Source: SG8-41 sp036555615
Lineage (GTDB): Bacteria; Pseudomonadota; Gammaproteobacteria; Burkholderiales; SG8-41
Length of the DNA stretch: 64,000 nucleotides
Assembly (NCBI GenBank): GCA_036555615.1
Contig: DATBKZ010000034.1
Location: 62,001-126,000 of the forward strand
Direction: 5' to 3'
Positions within the stretch are counted from its first letter, which is position 1. The number at the start of each line of letters is the position of its first letter. A program made the translations under genes and the position numbers. The notes beneath the pieces are model-generated. The model was not told where the DNA came from. It ran no database searches and saw only the letters and a program-made list of their open reading frames with translations. Positions 1 through 16,700 of the stretch are shown piece by piece.

Positions 1-1567
<1,567 letters not shown>

Positions 1568-1575
<8 letters not shown>

Positions 1576-3577
1576 GGGAAGCCTGCCCGCCGTGACGCCG
1601 GATGGACGAGCGCGGGCGGTCATCGACGCGGTGCAGCCGGCGATCGATGGCGGGCGCTACGCAATCAAGCGCGTCGCGGGCGAGCGCGTCGAGGTCGAGG
1701 CGCATTGCTTTGCCGACGGCCATGACCTGCTGCGGGTCATGCTGCGGTGGCGCGCCGAGGACAACCCGGAGTGGAGCGAGGTCGAGATGGCCCCGCTCGG
1801 CAACGACGTCTGGCGCGCGGGCTTTTCCGTCGAGCGCATTGGCCGCTATCGCTACACGGTCACCGCGTGGGTCGATCACTTCCACTCCTGGCGCGACGAA
1901 TTCTCGCGCCGGGAGGACGCGGATGACCTTCGGATCGCGGCCCAGGTGGGTGCTCATCTGATCGAGGAGGCCGCAACCCGCGCGCGCGACGAGGACGCGA
2001 CGCGCCTGAAGGAGTGGGCCGCCCGCCTGCGCGCCGCGCACGGGGTGGAGGCGATACGGGCAGCCGGTCTCGACAGCGCGCTGGCGGAGATCGCCATGCG
2101 CTATCCGGACCGGGCGCTGGCGGTCCAGTGGCCGGTGGAATTGCCGCTGGTCGTGGATCGCGGGCGCGCGCGTTTCTCGTCCTGGTACGAGCTTTTTCCG
2201 CGCTCCGCATCCGATGTCCCGGGCCGCCTCGGCACGTTCAAGGACGTGGAGAAGCGCCTCGCCTACGTCGCCGAGCTCGGCTTCGACGTGCTCTACTTGC
2301 CGCCGGTCCACCCAATCGGGCGCGAGAAGAGAAAGGGCAAGAACAACGCGCTCACCGCGGCGCCCGACGACGTCGGCAGCCCGTGGGCGATCGGCGCGGC
2401 CGAGGGCGGGCACAAGGCCATCCATCCCCAGCTCGGCACTCGCGAGGACTTTCGCAGCCTGGTCGCGGCCGCGCAGCGCCGCGGCATCGAGATCGCGCTC
2501 GACATCGCCTACCAGTGCGCGCCGGACCACCCCTATGTGAAGAGCCACCCCCAGTGGTTCCGCTGGCGCCCGGACGGGAGCGTCCAGTATGCGGAGAACC
2601 CCCCCAAGAAATACGAGGACATCTATCCGTTCAACTTCGACTCGGAAGACTGGCGGGCGCTGTGGGCGGAGCTGAAAAGCGTGTTCGATTTCTGGATCGA
2701 CGAAGGCGTGCGCATCTTTCGCGTGGACAATCCCCACACCAAGGCATTCGCATTCTGGGAGTGGGCGGTCGCGGAGATCCGCCGCAACCATCCCGACGTG
2801 ATCCTGCTCTCCGAGGCCTTCACCCGCCCGAAGGTGATGCACCGGCTCGCCAAGATCGGCTTCAACCAGTCCTACACCTATTTCGCGTGGCGCAATACCA
2901 AGCGCGAGCTGACCGAGTATTTCACGGAGCTCGCGCACGGCCCGGGACGCGAGTATTACCGGCCCAACGTCTGGCCCAACACGCCCGACATCCTCACCGA
3001 GGCGCTGCAGTACGGCGGCCGGGCGGCATTCATGACGCGCCTCGTGCTTGCGGCGACGCTGGCGGCGAGCTACGGTATCTACGGCCCGGCCTTCGAGCTG
3101 ATGGAGCATGTCGCCCGCGAGCCCGGGAGCGAGGAGTACCGCGACTCGGAGAAATATCAGTTGCGCCACTGGGATCTCGACCGCGCCGACAGCCTGCGGC
3201 CCTTCATCGCGCGGGTGAACCGCATCCGGCGCGAGAATCCGGCGCTGCACGCCGACTGGCGGTTGAGGTTCTTCGACACGGACAACGAGCAGTTGATCGC
3301 CTATGCCAAGACCACGGAGGACCTCGCGAACGCGATCGTGTGCGTCGTGAACCTCGATCCGCACCACACGCACTCGGGCTGGGTGGACCTCGACCTCGGC
3401 GCGCTCGGCATCGAAGCCGGCGCGCAGTACCAGATGCACGATCTCCTGACCGGCGCGCACTTCCTCTGGACCGGGCCGCGGAACTTCGTGCAGCTCGATC
3501 CCGCCCGGGTGCCGGCGCATGTGTTCCGCGCGCGCCGGCGCGTGCATCGCGAGCAGGACTTCGACTACTTCATGTGA
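1568..3577 (+). CDS. glgE: Alpha-1,4-glucan:maltose-1-phosphate maltosyltransferase
   Basis: GH13_3 enzyme that transfers maltosyl units from alpha-maltose-1-phosphate to the end of an alpha-1,4-glucan. The 669 residues match the family length. An N-terminal beta domain (about 20-110) and a helical stretch precede the barrel (about 200-580). The nucleophile is Asp387 in RVDNPHTK and the acid/base is Glu416 in LLSEAFTRP, a spacing of 29 as in Streptomyces GlgE (D394/E423). The start ATG lies inside the last codons of glgB. Maltose-1-phosphate would come from the maltokinase half of the next gene, 16 bp downstream, so the two products catalyse consecutive steps. Confidence 0.97.
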
Positions 3578-3593
3578 CCGCGCGAGTGCCGTG

Positions 3594-6914
<3,321 letters not shown>

Positions 6915-6950
6915 ACGGGAGCGAAGTGAACCCTGCAAGAGGAGGCTGAT

Positions 6951-7631
6951 ATGGAAAGTGTGGACGTGTATCTCGAGCCGATGCGTGCGTTTCTGTCCCA
7001 GGTCGGCGTGTTTCTTCCCCGGCTTGCGGTCGCGGTGGCGGTGCTGATTGCCGGCTGGCTGGCGGCGAAGGTGGTCAGGTTCGCCATCGTGAGGGGGCTG
7101 CGCGCGATCAACTTCAACGTATTGACCGAGCGCGCGGGCATGGACGGGTTTCTCGCGCAGGGCGGCATCGAGCGCGACACGACCGATATTTTCGGGATTC
7201 TGGTGTACTGGCTCGTGATCTTCGCGGCCCTCGTCATCGCCTTCAACAGCCTCGGGCTCACCTACGTCACGGACCTCCTCGGGCAGGTCGTGCGGTTCGT
7301 GCCCAAGGTGCTCGTCGCCCTCGTGATCCTCGCCTTCGGCGCCTACTTTGCCGCCTTCGTCGGGGGCACCGTGGTCACCTACTGCCGGAACGTCGGCATC
7401 CAAGACGCCGATCTCCTGGGCAAGCTCGCGCAGTACGCGATCATCGTGTTCGTGGTGCTGATCGCGCTCGATCAGGTGAGCGTCGGCGGCGAGATCATCC
7501 GGCAGAGCTTCCTCATCATCCTCGGCGGCATCGTGCTCGCGCTCGCGCTCGCGTTCGGGATCGGGGGGCGCGACTGGGCCGCGGGACTACTCGAGCGCTG
7601 GTGGCCCCGCCGCAATTCGGGCGGCAAGTAA
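6951..7631 (+). CDS. Small CmpX-like membrane protein with conserved TM-helix repeats
   Basis: A 226-residue inner-membrane protein with about five hydrophobic helices (residues 20-42, 75-100, 108-140, 160-180, 184-206). The repeated pattern of a helix followed by a glycine/alanine-rich segment (VLIAGWLAAK, FAALVIAFNSLGL, VILAFGAYFAAF) is that of the 'conserved TM helix' family that includes Pseudomonas CmpX, related to the pore region of small mechanosensitive channels. There is no MscS-type beta domain. A strong ribosome-binding site (AGGAGG) sits 5 bp before the ATG. It lies 36 bp after treS and 68 bp before glgX, inside a glycogen/trehalose operon, so a role in osmotic sensing or solute release is plausible but inferred. 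Confidence 0.75.
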   Translation: MESVDVYLEPMRAFLSQVGVFLPRLAVAVAVLIAGWLAAKVVRFAIVRGLRAINFNVLTERAGMDGFLAQGGIERDTTDIFGILVYWLVIFAALVIAFNSLGLTYVTDLLGQVVRFVPKVLVALVILAFGAYFAAFVGGTVVTYCRNVGIQDADLLGKLAQYAIIVFVVLIALDQVSVGGEIIRQSFLIILGGIVLALALAFGIGGRDWAAGLLERWWPRRNSGGK

Positions 7632-7699
7632 GCGGGGGCGGCGGTGCCGAGCAGTGAGCAGCCGGGCGCGCGCCGCCCGCGCGCCGGGGCCGCGCCTCG

Positions 7700-9835
<2,136 letters not shown>

Positions 9836-9844
9836 GAAGCAGCG

Positions 9845-9859
9845 AGCGGGAATCCCGCT
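9845..9859. terminator. Short hairpin between convergent glgX and glgP
   Basis: Perfect 6-bp inverted repeat AGCGGG-AAT-CCCGCT sits in the 22-bp gap between the two convergent stop codons and touches the glgP stop. No T-run follows on either strand, so a terminator role is only suggested by position. Confidence 0.3.
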
Positions 9860-11546
9860 AACGCAGGTAGGCTTCGATCGCGTAGCGCCGCAGCATCCGG
9901 TGGCTGTTGAAGTAGGACGCGTTCTTGGTGATCGTGCCCTTCATCACCGCGATCCATCGCGCGCGGTCGCCGTTCCATAGCGGCAGCACGACGTTCTCGA
10001 GCTTGTCGTAGAACAGCCGCGCGTCGTCTCCATTCTGGCTCTCGTGCTCGTTGCCGATGGCCCAGCCGGTGACGCCCTCGAGGCACCCTTCGACCCACCA
10101 GCCGTCGAGCACCGAGAGCTGCGGCACGCCATTGAAGCTCGCCTTCATGCCGCTCGTGCCCGACGCCTCGTACGGCCGGAGCGGCGTGTTGAGCCACACG
10201 TCCGACCCCGCCACCAGATCGAGCGCCACCGACATGTCATAGTCCGGCACGAACGCCGCGCGCACGGTGCCCGCGAGGGCGCGAATGTGGCGGTGGATGT
10301 CCTCGATGGCCTGCTTGCCCGGCTCGTCGCGCGGGTGCGCCTTGCCGGCGAGCACCAGCTGGAACGGCTGGCGGCGGGCGATCGCCCGCAGGCGCTCGAT
10401 GTCCGAGAACAGCAGCTCCGGCCGCTTGTAGGCGGTCATGCGGCGGGCGAACCCGATGATCGGCAATTCCGAATCGAGGGCGACCCCGCAGGATTTCTGC
10501 ACGCGCGCAATCAGGCAGGTCTTGGCGGCGCCGTGCGCCACCCACAGCTCGGCGTCGGAAATCTGGTCCGCGCGCGCGAGCAGCTGCGGCTCGTGCCGCC
10601 AGCCGGGCAGGTAGCGGTCGTAGAGCGCGGCGTAGCCGGGCGAGGTCCAGGTGCTGGGATGCACCCCGTTGGTGACCGCGCGCACTTCGTGGCCCGGAAA
10701 CATCTGCCGGGAGACCTGTGCGTGCCGGCGTGCGACGCCGTTGACGTACTCGCTCAGGTTGAGCGCGAGCCGCGTCATGTTGAGCCGGTCCGGACCGGCG
10801 AGCCGCTTGAGCTCCTCGAGGTCGATGACGTCGCCCAGCAGCTCGGTCACCAGTTTCCAGTCGAACTGATCGTGACCGGCTTCCACGGGCGTGTGCGTGG
10901 TGAAGTTGCACAGCGCCCGCACCCCCCTCACGTCGTAGCTCGGCTCGTCCGCCCGCCGCCGCGCCGAGGCGTGGAATCCGCGCAGCAGCTCGACGGCGAG
11001 CAGCGCCGAGTGCCCCTCGTTCATGTGATAGCTGCGGACACGGACGTTGAGTGCCTGCAGCATGCGCACGCCGCCCACGCCCAGCACGATTTCCTGCTTC
11101 AGGCGGTAGCGGTGCTCGCCGCCGTAGAGAAAGTTCGTGATCTCCCGGTCTTCCTCCCGGTTCTCGGGAAGTTCGGTGTCGAGCAGGATCACCGGCACGC
11201 GGCGCTCGAAATGGCTCTCGAGCGTATAGAGCCAGCTGCGGATCCAGACCTCACGGCCTTCGATTTCCACCGCCACCTTGGCCTGCAGCGGCTTGCAGCG
11301 CGTGGCCGGGTCCCACTCGTCCGCATGCTCGACCTGGCGGCCCGCGGCGTCGATTTCCTGCCGGAAATAGCCCTTGTGGCTCGCGAGCGTCACGCCGATG
11401 AGGGGAATGCGCAGGTCGGCGGCGGAGCGCAGCGTGTCGCCGGCGAGGATGCCGAGGCCGCCGCTGTAGGTGGGAATCTCGGGAGCGAGCGCCATCTCCA
11501 TCGAAAAATACGCGATGCGCGGCCGGTCGAGAAAAGGCGTAATCAC
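9858..11546 (-). CDS. glgP: Alpha-glucan phosphorylase, short form
   Basis: GT35 phosphorylase releasing glucose-1-phosphate from alpha-glucan ends. At 562 residues it belongs to the short alpha-glucan phosphorylase subfamily rather than the 800-residue MalP/GlgP type. The N-terminus RIAYFSMEMAL and YSGGLGILAGD are hallmarks of that subfamily, as is MNEGHSALLAVE. The pyridoxal-phosphate lysine is Lys468 in EASGTSGMKASFNG. Translation starts at a GTG; the only nearby ATG on that strand is out of frame and closed after five codons, and a GGAG-rich stretch precedes the GTG. Transcribed alone against the flanking genes, so its control can differ from that of the synthetic genes. Confidence 0.94.
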   Translation of the reverse strand: MITPFLDRPRIAYFSMEMALAPEIPTYSGGLGILAGDTLRSAADLRIPLIGVTLASHKGYFRQEIDAAGRQVEHADEWDPATRCKPLQAKVAVEIEGREVWIRSWLYTLESHFERRVPVILLDTELPENREEDREITNFLYGGEHRYRLKQEIVLGVGGVRMLQALNVRVRSYHMNEGHSALLAVELLRGFHASARRRADEPSYDVRGVRALCNFTTHTPVEAGHDQFDWKLVTELLGDVIDLEELKRLAGPDRLNMTRLALNLSEYVNGVARRHAQVSRQMFPGHEVRAVTNGVHPSTWTSPGYAALYDRYLPGWRHEPQLLARADQISDAELWVAHGAAKTCLIARVQKSCGVALDSELPIIGFARRMTAYKRPELLFSDIERLRAIARRQPFQLVLAGKAHPRDEPGKQAIEDIHRHIRALAGTVRAAFVPDYDMSVALDLVAGSDVWLNTPLRPYEASGTSGMKASFNGVPQLSVLDGWWVEGCLEGVTGWAIGNEHESQNGDDARLFYDKLENVVLPLWNGDRARWIAVMKGTITKNASYFNSHRMLRRYAIEAYLR

Positions 11547-11953
11547 GGCCCCGGCTCCATGGCGGCGACTAGCTTACCAGCATTGATTCCGCGGTACCAG
11601 TGGGCCCGGAGCCGTCCTGGGCGCGGGGAACCGGGACCGCGGCGGCGTTTCCGAACGGGAAAGTCGCGCGCCTGCGACCTCCCGCAGTATCGAATATGAT
11701 CCGGCGCAGAAAACTCTCGTGTTTCGGCCCATCCGTCCGGGCCGATTATATCAGCGCGCACCCGGGCCCGAAGCGGAACGCTCGCTCCGCGCGCTGGGCG
11801 CGGGTAATTTGTGATGGAGGAGGAGCGGAATGGAATTGCTGCGCGACACCCTGTTCGACGCAGCGTCGGCCGGCTTCTGCACGGGATGATCCAGACCGAC
11901 TTGAGCACGGCTAGCCAGTGGGCGAAGAGCATGAACCGGGCGAAAGGCGTAAG
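11547..11953. other. Divergent intergenic region between glgP and treZ
   Basis: About 400 bp must hold the promoters for glgP (minus) and treZ (plus), but no convincing sigma-70 box pair was found. A strong GGAGGAGGAGCGGA ribosome-binding site precedes ATG 11830, which opens a 19-codon frame. A second ATG at 11886 opens a 23-codon frame whose stop overlaps the treZ GTG. These could be leader peptides or the frameshifted remains of one small gene. Confidence 0.5.
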
Positions 11954-13789
11954 GTGAAGCGGCTGCACCGCATGCCGTTTGGCGCGGAGCCGCTCGCCGG
12001 GAAGCGCTGTCGCTTTCGCCTCTGGGCGCCTTCCGCACACGAGGTCACCCTTGTGCTCGCCGCGCCGGAGCGTGTCGCATCGATGACACGGTTGGGCGAC
12101 GGCTGGTGGGAGCGCATCGAGACGGCGCCCGCCGGCACGCGCTACCGTTACCGGATCAACGGAGCGCTCGAGGTGGCGGATCCTGCGTCACGCTTCAATC
12201 CCGCGGACGTTCACGGCCCGAGCGAGGTGGTTGATCCCGCCGCGTTCGAATGGGACGATGGCGTCTGGCGCGGCCGGCCTTGGGAGGAGGCGGTGCTCTA
12301 CGAGTTGCACGTCGGCACGTTTTCTCCCGAGGGCACGTTCGCGGGCGTCGAGGCGCGCCTCGATTACCTCGTACAGCTCGGCGTGACGGCGATCGAATTG
12401 ATGCCGGTGGCCGATTTTCCCGGCCGGCGCGGCTGGGGCTATGACGGCGTGCTGCCGTTCGCGCCCGATGCCGCATATGGCCGGCCCGAGGACTTGAAGC
12501 GCCTTGTCGCACAGGCGCACGCGCGCGGGCTGATGGTATTTCTCGACGTGGTCTACAACCATTTCGGCCCGCAGGGCAACATGCTGCACGCCTACGCCCC
12601 GCAGTTCTTCACCCGGCGGCACCATACGCCGTGGGGCGCAGCCATCAATTTCGACGGCCCCGAGGCGCGGCCGGTGCGCGATTTCTTCATCCACAACGCG
12701 CTCTACTGGCTCGAGGAATTCCACTTTGACGGACTGCGTCTCGATGCCGTGCACGCGATTGCCGATGATTCCAAGCCGGACATACTGGTGGAGCTTGCCG
12801 AAGCCGTGCGCAGCGGCCCAGGACGCGACCGTCACGTGCATCTCGTGCTGGAAAACGACAGGAACCAGGCGCGTTATCTGGAACGTTCGCCGGACGGGAC
12901 CGCGCGCCGCTACGACGCGCAGTGGAACGACGACCTGCACCACGCGTTTCACGTCCTGCTTACCGGCGAGTCTGACGGCTACTACGTCGATTACGCCGAG
13001 GATCCGACGCGGCTGCTGGGACGGTGCCTCGCAGAGGGCTACGCCTATCAGGGCGAGGTGTCGGCGTACCGCGAGGGCCGGGCGCGCGGGCAGCCGAGCG
13101 CGAGCCTCCCGCCTGCCGCATTCATCTCCTTTCTCCAGACTCACGACCAGGTCGGCAATCGCGCGCTCGGCGAGCGGCTGGCGGCGCTGGCCGACGAAAC
13201 GGCGCTGCGCGCCGCCACCTTGGCATGGTTGCTCGCCCCCGCGCCGCCGATGCTCTTCATGGGCGAGGAGTTCGGCGCCATGACGCCGTTTCTGTACTTC
13301 TGCGACTTTGCCGGGGAGCTGGCGGACGCCGTCCGCGAGGGGCGGCGGCGCGAATTTGCCCGCTTCGCGCGCTTTGCCGATCTCGCAGCGCGCGCGGTGG
13401 TCCCGGATCCGAACGAGCCTGGAACGTTCCTGCAGAGCAAGCTTGACTGGAATCGCATTGAACAGCCGCCGCATGCGCGCTGGCTTGCGTTCTACCGGCG
13501 GTTGCTCGCCGTGAGGCGCGTGCAGCTTGCGCCACGGCTCCGCGGGATGCCGGGCCATGCGGGCCGGTTCCGGGTGCTCGCTCACGGAGCGCTTGCAGTC
13601 GAATGGCGACTCGGCGACGGCAGCCGGCTCGAGCTCCGCCTCAACCTGAGCGCGCGCGAGATCGCGTTCGATCGCCCTCCGGACGGGGCGCTGCTCCATT
13701 GCGAACCCCGCGAGGCGGAAACCGCGGCTGCGGCGGGGAGGCTGCCTGGGCGCACCGCAGCCTGCTATCTTGGGACCGGTGACACGTGA
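11954..13789 (+). CDS. treZ: Malto-oligosyltrehalose trehalohydrolase
   Basis: GH13_10 enzyme that releases trehalose from malto-oligosyltrehalose made by TreY. The order is an N-terminal CBM48-like domain (FRLWAPSAHEV), a barrel with Asp264 (GLRLDA), Glu300 (LVLENDR) and Asp398 (QTHDQVGNR), and a C-terminal beta domain; 611 residues is normal. I prefer GTG 11954 because it gives the usual basic start just before MPFGAE; ATG 11972 or GTG 11918 are alternatives. The stop lies 1 bp before the malQ-treY ATG, so both enzymes of the TreYZ route are co-translated. Confidence 0.93.
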   Translation: MKRLHRMPFGAEPLAGKRCRFRLWAPSAHEVTLVLAAPERVASMTRLGDGWWERIETAPAGTRYRYRINGALEVADPASRFNPADVHGPSEVVDPAAFEWDDGVWRGRPWEEAVLYELHVGTFSPEGTFAGVEARLDYLVQLGVTAIELMPVADFPGRRGWGYDGVLPFAPDAAYGRPEDLKRLVAQAHARGLMVFLDVVYNHFGPQGNMLHAYAPQFFTRRHHTPWGAAINFDGPEARPVRDFFIHNALYWLEEFHFDGLRLDAVHAIADDSKPDILVELAEAVRSGPGRDRHVHLVLENDRNQARYLERSPDGTARRYDAQWNDDLHHAFHVLLTGESDGYYVDYAEDPTRLLGRCLAEGYAYQGEVSAYREGRARGQPSASLPPAAFISFLQTHDQVGNRALGERLAALADETALRAATLAWLLAPAPPMLFMGEEFGAMTPFLYFCDFAGELADAVREGRRREFARFARFADLAARAVVPDPNEPGTFLQSKLDWNRIEQPPHARWLAFYRRLLAVRRVQLAPRLRGMPGHAGRFRVLAHGALAVEWRLGDGSRLELRLNLSAREIAFDRPPDGALLHCEPREAETAAAAGRLPGRTAACYLGTGDT

Positions 13790-13790
13790 G

Positions 13791-16700
13791 ATGAACCCGT
13801 CCGCACTCGACCGGCTGTGCGCGCTCGTGGGGATTGCGCCTGAGTACTCCGACATCTGGGGGGCCCGGCACCGCGCCCCGGACGAGACGCGCCTCGCGCT
13901 CCTGCAGGCGATGGGCATCGTCGCGAACGCCGCCGGCGTGGAGAACGCGCTCGAGGAGCGCGAGGCCCGGCCGTGGCGGCGCGGCCTGCCTCCCGTTTCG
14001 GTGCAACGCGAGGATGTTGTGCCCTATCGCTGGGAGATATGCTGCGAGGAGCGCCGGCGCGGGCAGGCGCACCGCTGGAGCTTCGCGCTCGAATCGGGAG
14101 AGGTGCGCTCTGGAGAATTCCGTCCAGCCGACCTGCCGCGGCTCGCGGAACGGGTGATCGACGGCACGCGTTTTCTCAAGGTGGCGTTCGAATGGCGCGA
14201 GCGGCTGCCGCTGGGCTATCACCGCTTCACGCTGCAGCCGCCCGATGGGACGGTCGCTGTTCTCACCCTGATCATCGTGCCGCGGCGCTGCTACACGCCG
14301 CCCGCCCTGGAGAGCGGGGGGCGCGTCTGGGGCCCCGTGCTGCAGCTCTATGCCGTGCGCAGCGGGCGCAACTGGGGCATCGGCGACTTCACCGACTTGC
14401 GCAGCGCGATCGAGCTCGCGGGGCGCGCGGGCGCCGGCATCGTGGGCGTGAATCCCCTGCACGCGCTCTTTCCCCACAACCCGGACCACATCAGCCCGTA
14501 CAGCCCGTCGAGCCGCGTCTACCTGAATGCGCTTTACGTGGATGTCGAAGCGGTGCCCGAGTTCTCCGAGTGCGAAAGTACTCGAGCAGCCGTCGCGGCA
14601 CCCGAGTTCCAGTCGCGCCTGCGCGCGCTGCGGGCGCGGGATCTGGTCGACTACCGTGGCGTCGCGGAAGCCAAGCTCTGGGCGCTGCGCGCGATTTTTG
14701 ACCATTTCCGCAGCCGCCACATCGTGCCGCGCACGCCTCGGGGTGAGGCGTTCCTCGCCTACCAGCGCTCCGGCGGCGAGCCGCTCACGCGCTTCGCGCT
14801 CTTTCAGGCGCTGCAGGAGGACTTTCACGCGCGCGATGAGAACGTGTGGGGCTGGCCGGTTTGGCCCGAGCCCTACCGCGATCCGGCCTCGCCCCAGGTG
14901 CGGGCGTTCCTGGAGGCAAACCGGGAGCGCGTCGATTTCTACGCCTGGCTGCAGTGGCTTGCCGACGAGCAGCTCGGCGCCTGCGGCCGGCGCTCCTGGG
15001 AGCTTGGTCTCGGCGTGGGTCTCTACCAGGATCTTGCGATTTCCGTGGATCGTGCGGGAGCGGAGACCTGGGCGTGGCAGGGTGTCTACGCGGAGTTCGC
15101 GAGCATCGGCTCGCCTCCCGACGATTTCAACCTGAACGGCCAGAACTGGGGCTTGCCGCCGCCGATTCCGGAGGCACTCGCTGAATCCGCCTACGCGCCG
15201 TTTGTCGCGACGCTGCGCGCCAACATGCGCCATTCCGGCGCGCTGCGGATCGACCACGTGATGGGCCTCATGCGGTTGTTCTGGATCCCTCCGGGGGGCA
15301 AGCCGGCCGATGGCACCTATGTCCACTATCCATTCCAGGACCTGATCGGGGTGCTGGCGCTGGAGAGCTTGAGAAATCGCTGCCTCGTGATTGGCGAGGA
15401 CCTCGGCACCGTGCCCGACGCGGTGCGCGCGGCGCTCGCGCCGCTCGGAGTGCTGTCCTACCGGCTGCTGCTCTTCGAGAAGGAGCGCGACGGCAGCTTC
15501 AAGGCGCCCGCTGTCTATCCAGCGCCGGCGCTCGCCGCGGTGAGCACGCATGATCTGCCCACCCTCAGGAGCCTGTGGATCGGGCACGACCTCGACCTGC
15601 GGGCGAAGCTCGGCCTCTATCCTTCCGAGGCGCAGCGGGAACGGCAGGTGGTGGAGCGCGCGCAGGACCGCGCCCGCCTGCTGGTGGCGCTCGAGCGCGA
15701 AGGCCTGCTGCCGGCCGGCATGACCGTCCATCCGGTATCGGCGCCGGAGATGACGCCGGAGCTGGCGCGCGCGCTTCACGTCTATCTCGCGCGCAGCCCA
15801 GCGCAGGTCATGATGGTCCAGATGGAAGACGTGCTCGGCCAGCTCGAGCAGGTCAACCTCCCCGCGACCAGCACGGAGTACCCCAACTGGAGCCGCAAGC
15901 TGCCGCTTAACCTCGAGGAGTGGTCCGCGGACGCGCGCGTGACCGGCCTCGCAGATTCCTTGCGGGGGGAGCGCGGCGTGGGTGCGCAGCCGCGCGCGGT
16001 CGCGGGCACGGCGCGTCCGGCCGCGGTCATCCCGCTCGCGACCTACCGCCTGCAGCTCAACCGCGAGTTTACGTTTCGCGACGCGACCGCGGTCGTGCCC
16101 TATCTCGCCGAACTCGGCGTCTCCCACGTCTATTGCTCGCCGTACCTGCGCGCGCGCCCCGGCAGCACGCACGGCTACGACATCATCGACCACAACGCGC
16201 TCAACCCGGAGATCGGCGGCCGCGACGACTTCGAGCATTTCGCGTGCACGCTCGCGTCCCACGCTATGGGGCACCTTCTCGACATGGTGCCCAATCACAT
16301 GGGCGTCATGGGCGCGGACAACGCATGGTGGATGGACGTGCTCGAGAACGGCCCGGCCTCGGTCTATGCCGGGTTTTTCGACATCGACTGGCAGCCGGTC
16401 GATCCCATGCTCGCGGGCAGAGTGCTGGTGCCCGTGCTCGGCAACCATTATGGCGTCGTGCTCGAGCTCGGGGAGCTCAAGCTGGCGTTCGAGCCCGAGC
16501 GCGGCGCATTCAGCGTCTGGTACCAGCAGAACCGGTTCCCGCTCGATCCCGGCGGCTACGGCCGGATTCTCGAGCGCGTGTCGAAGCACGCGCCGCCGCA
16601 GGATCTTGCGCCGGCCGCGCGCAACGAGCTCGAAAGCCTCGCGAGCGCCTTCGGCCATCTCCCGGGACGCAACGAGAGCGGCGCGGAGAAGCGCGCGGAG

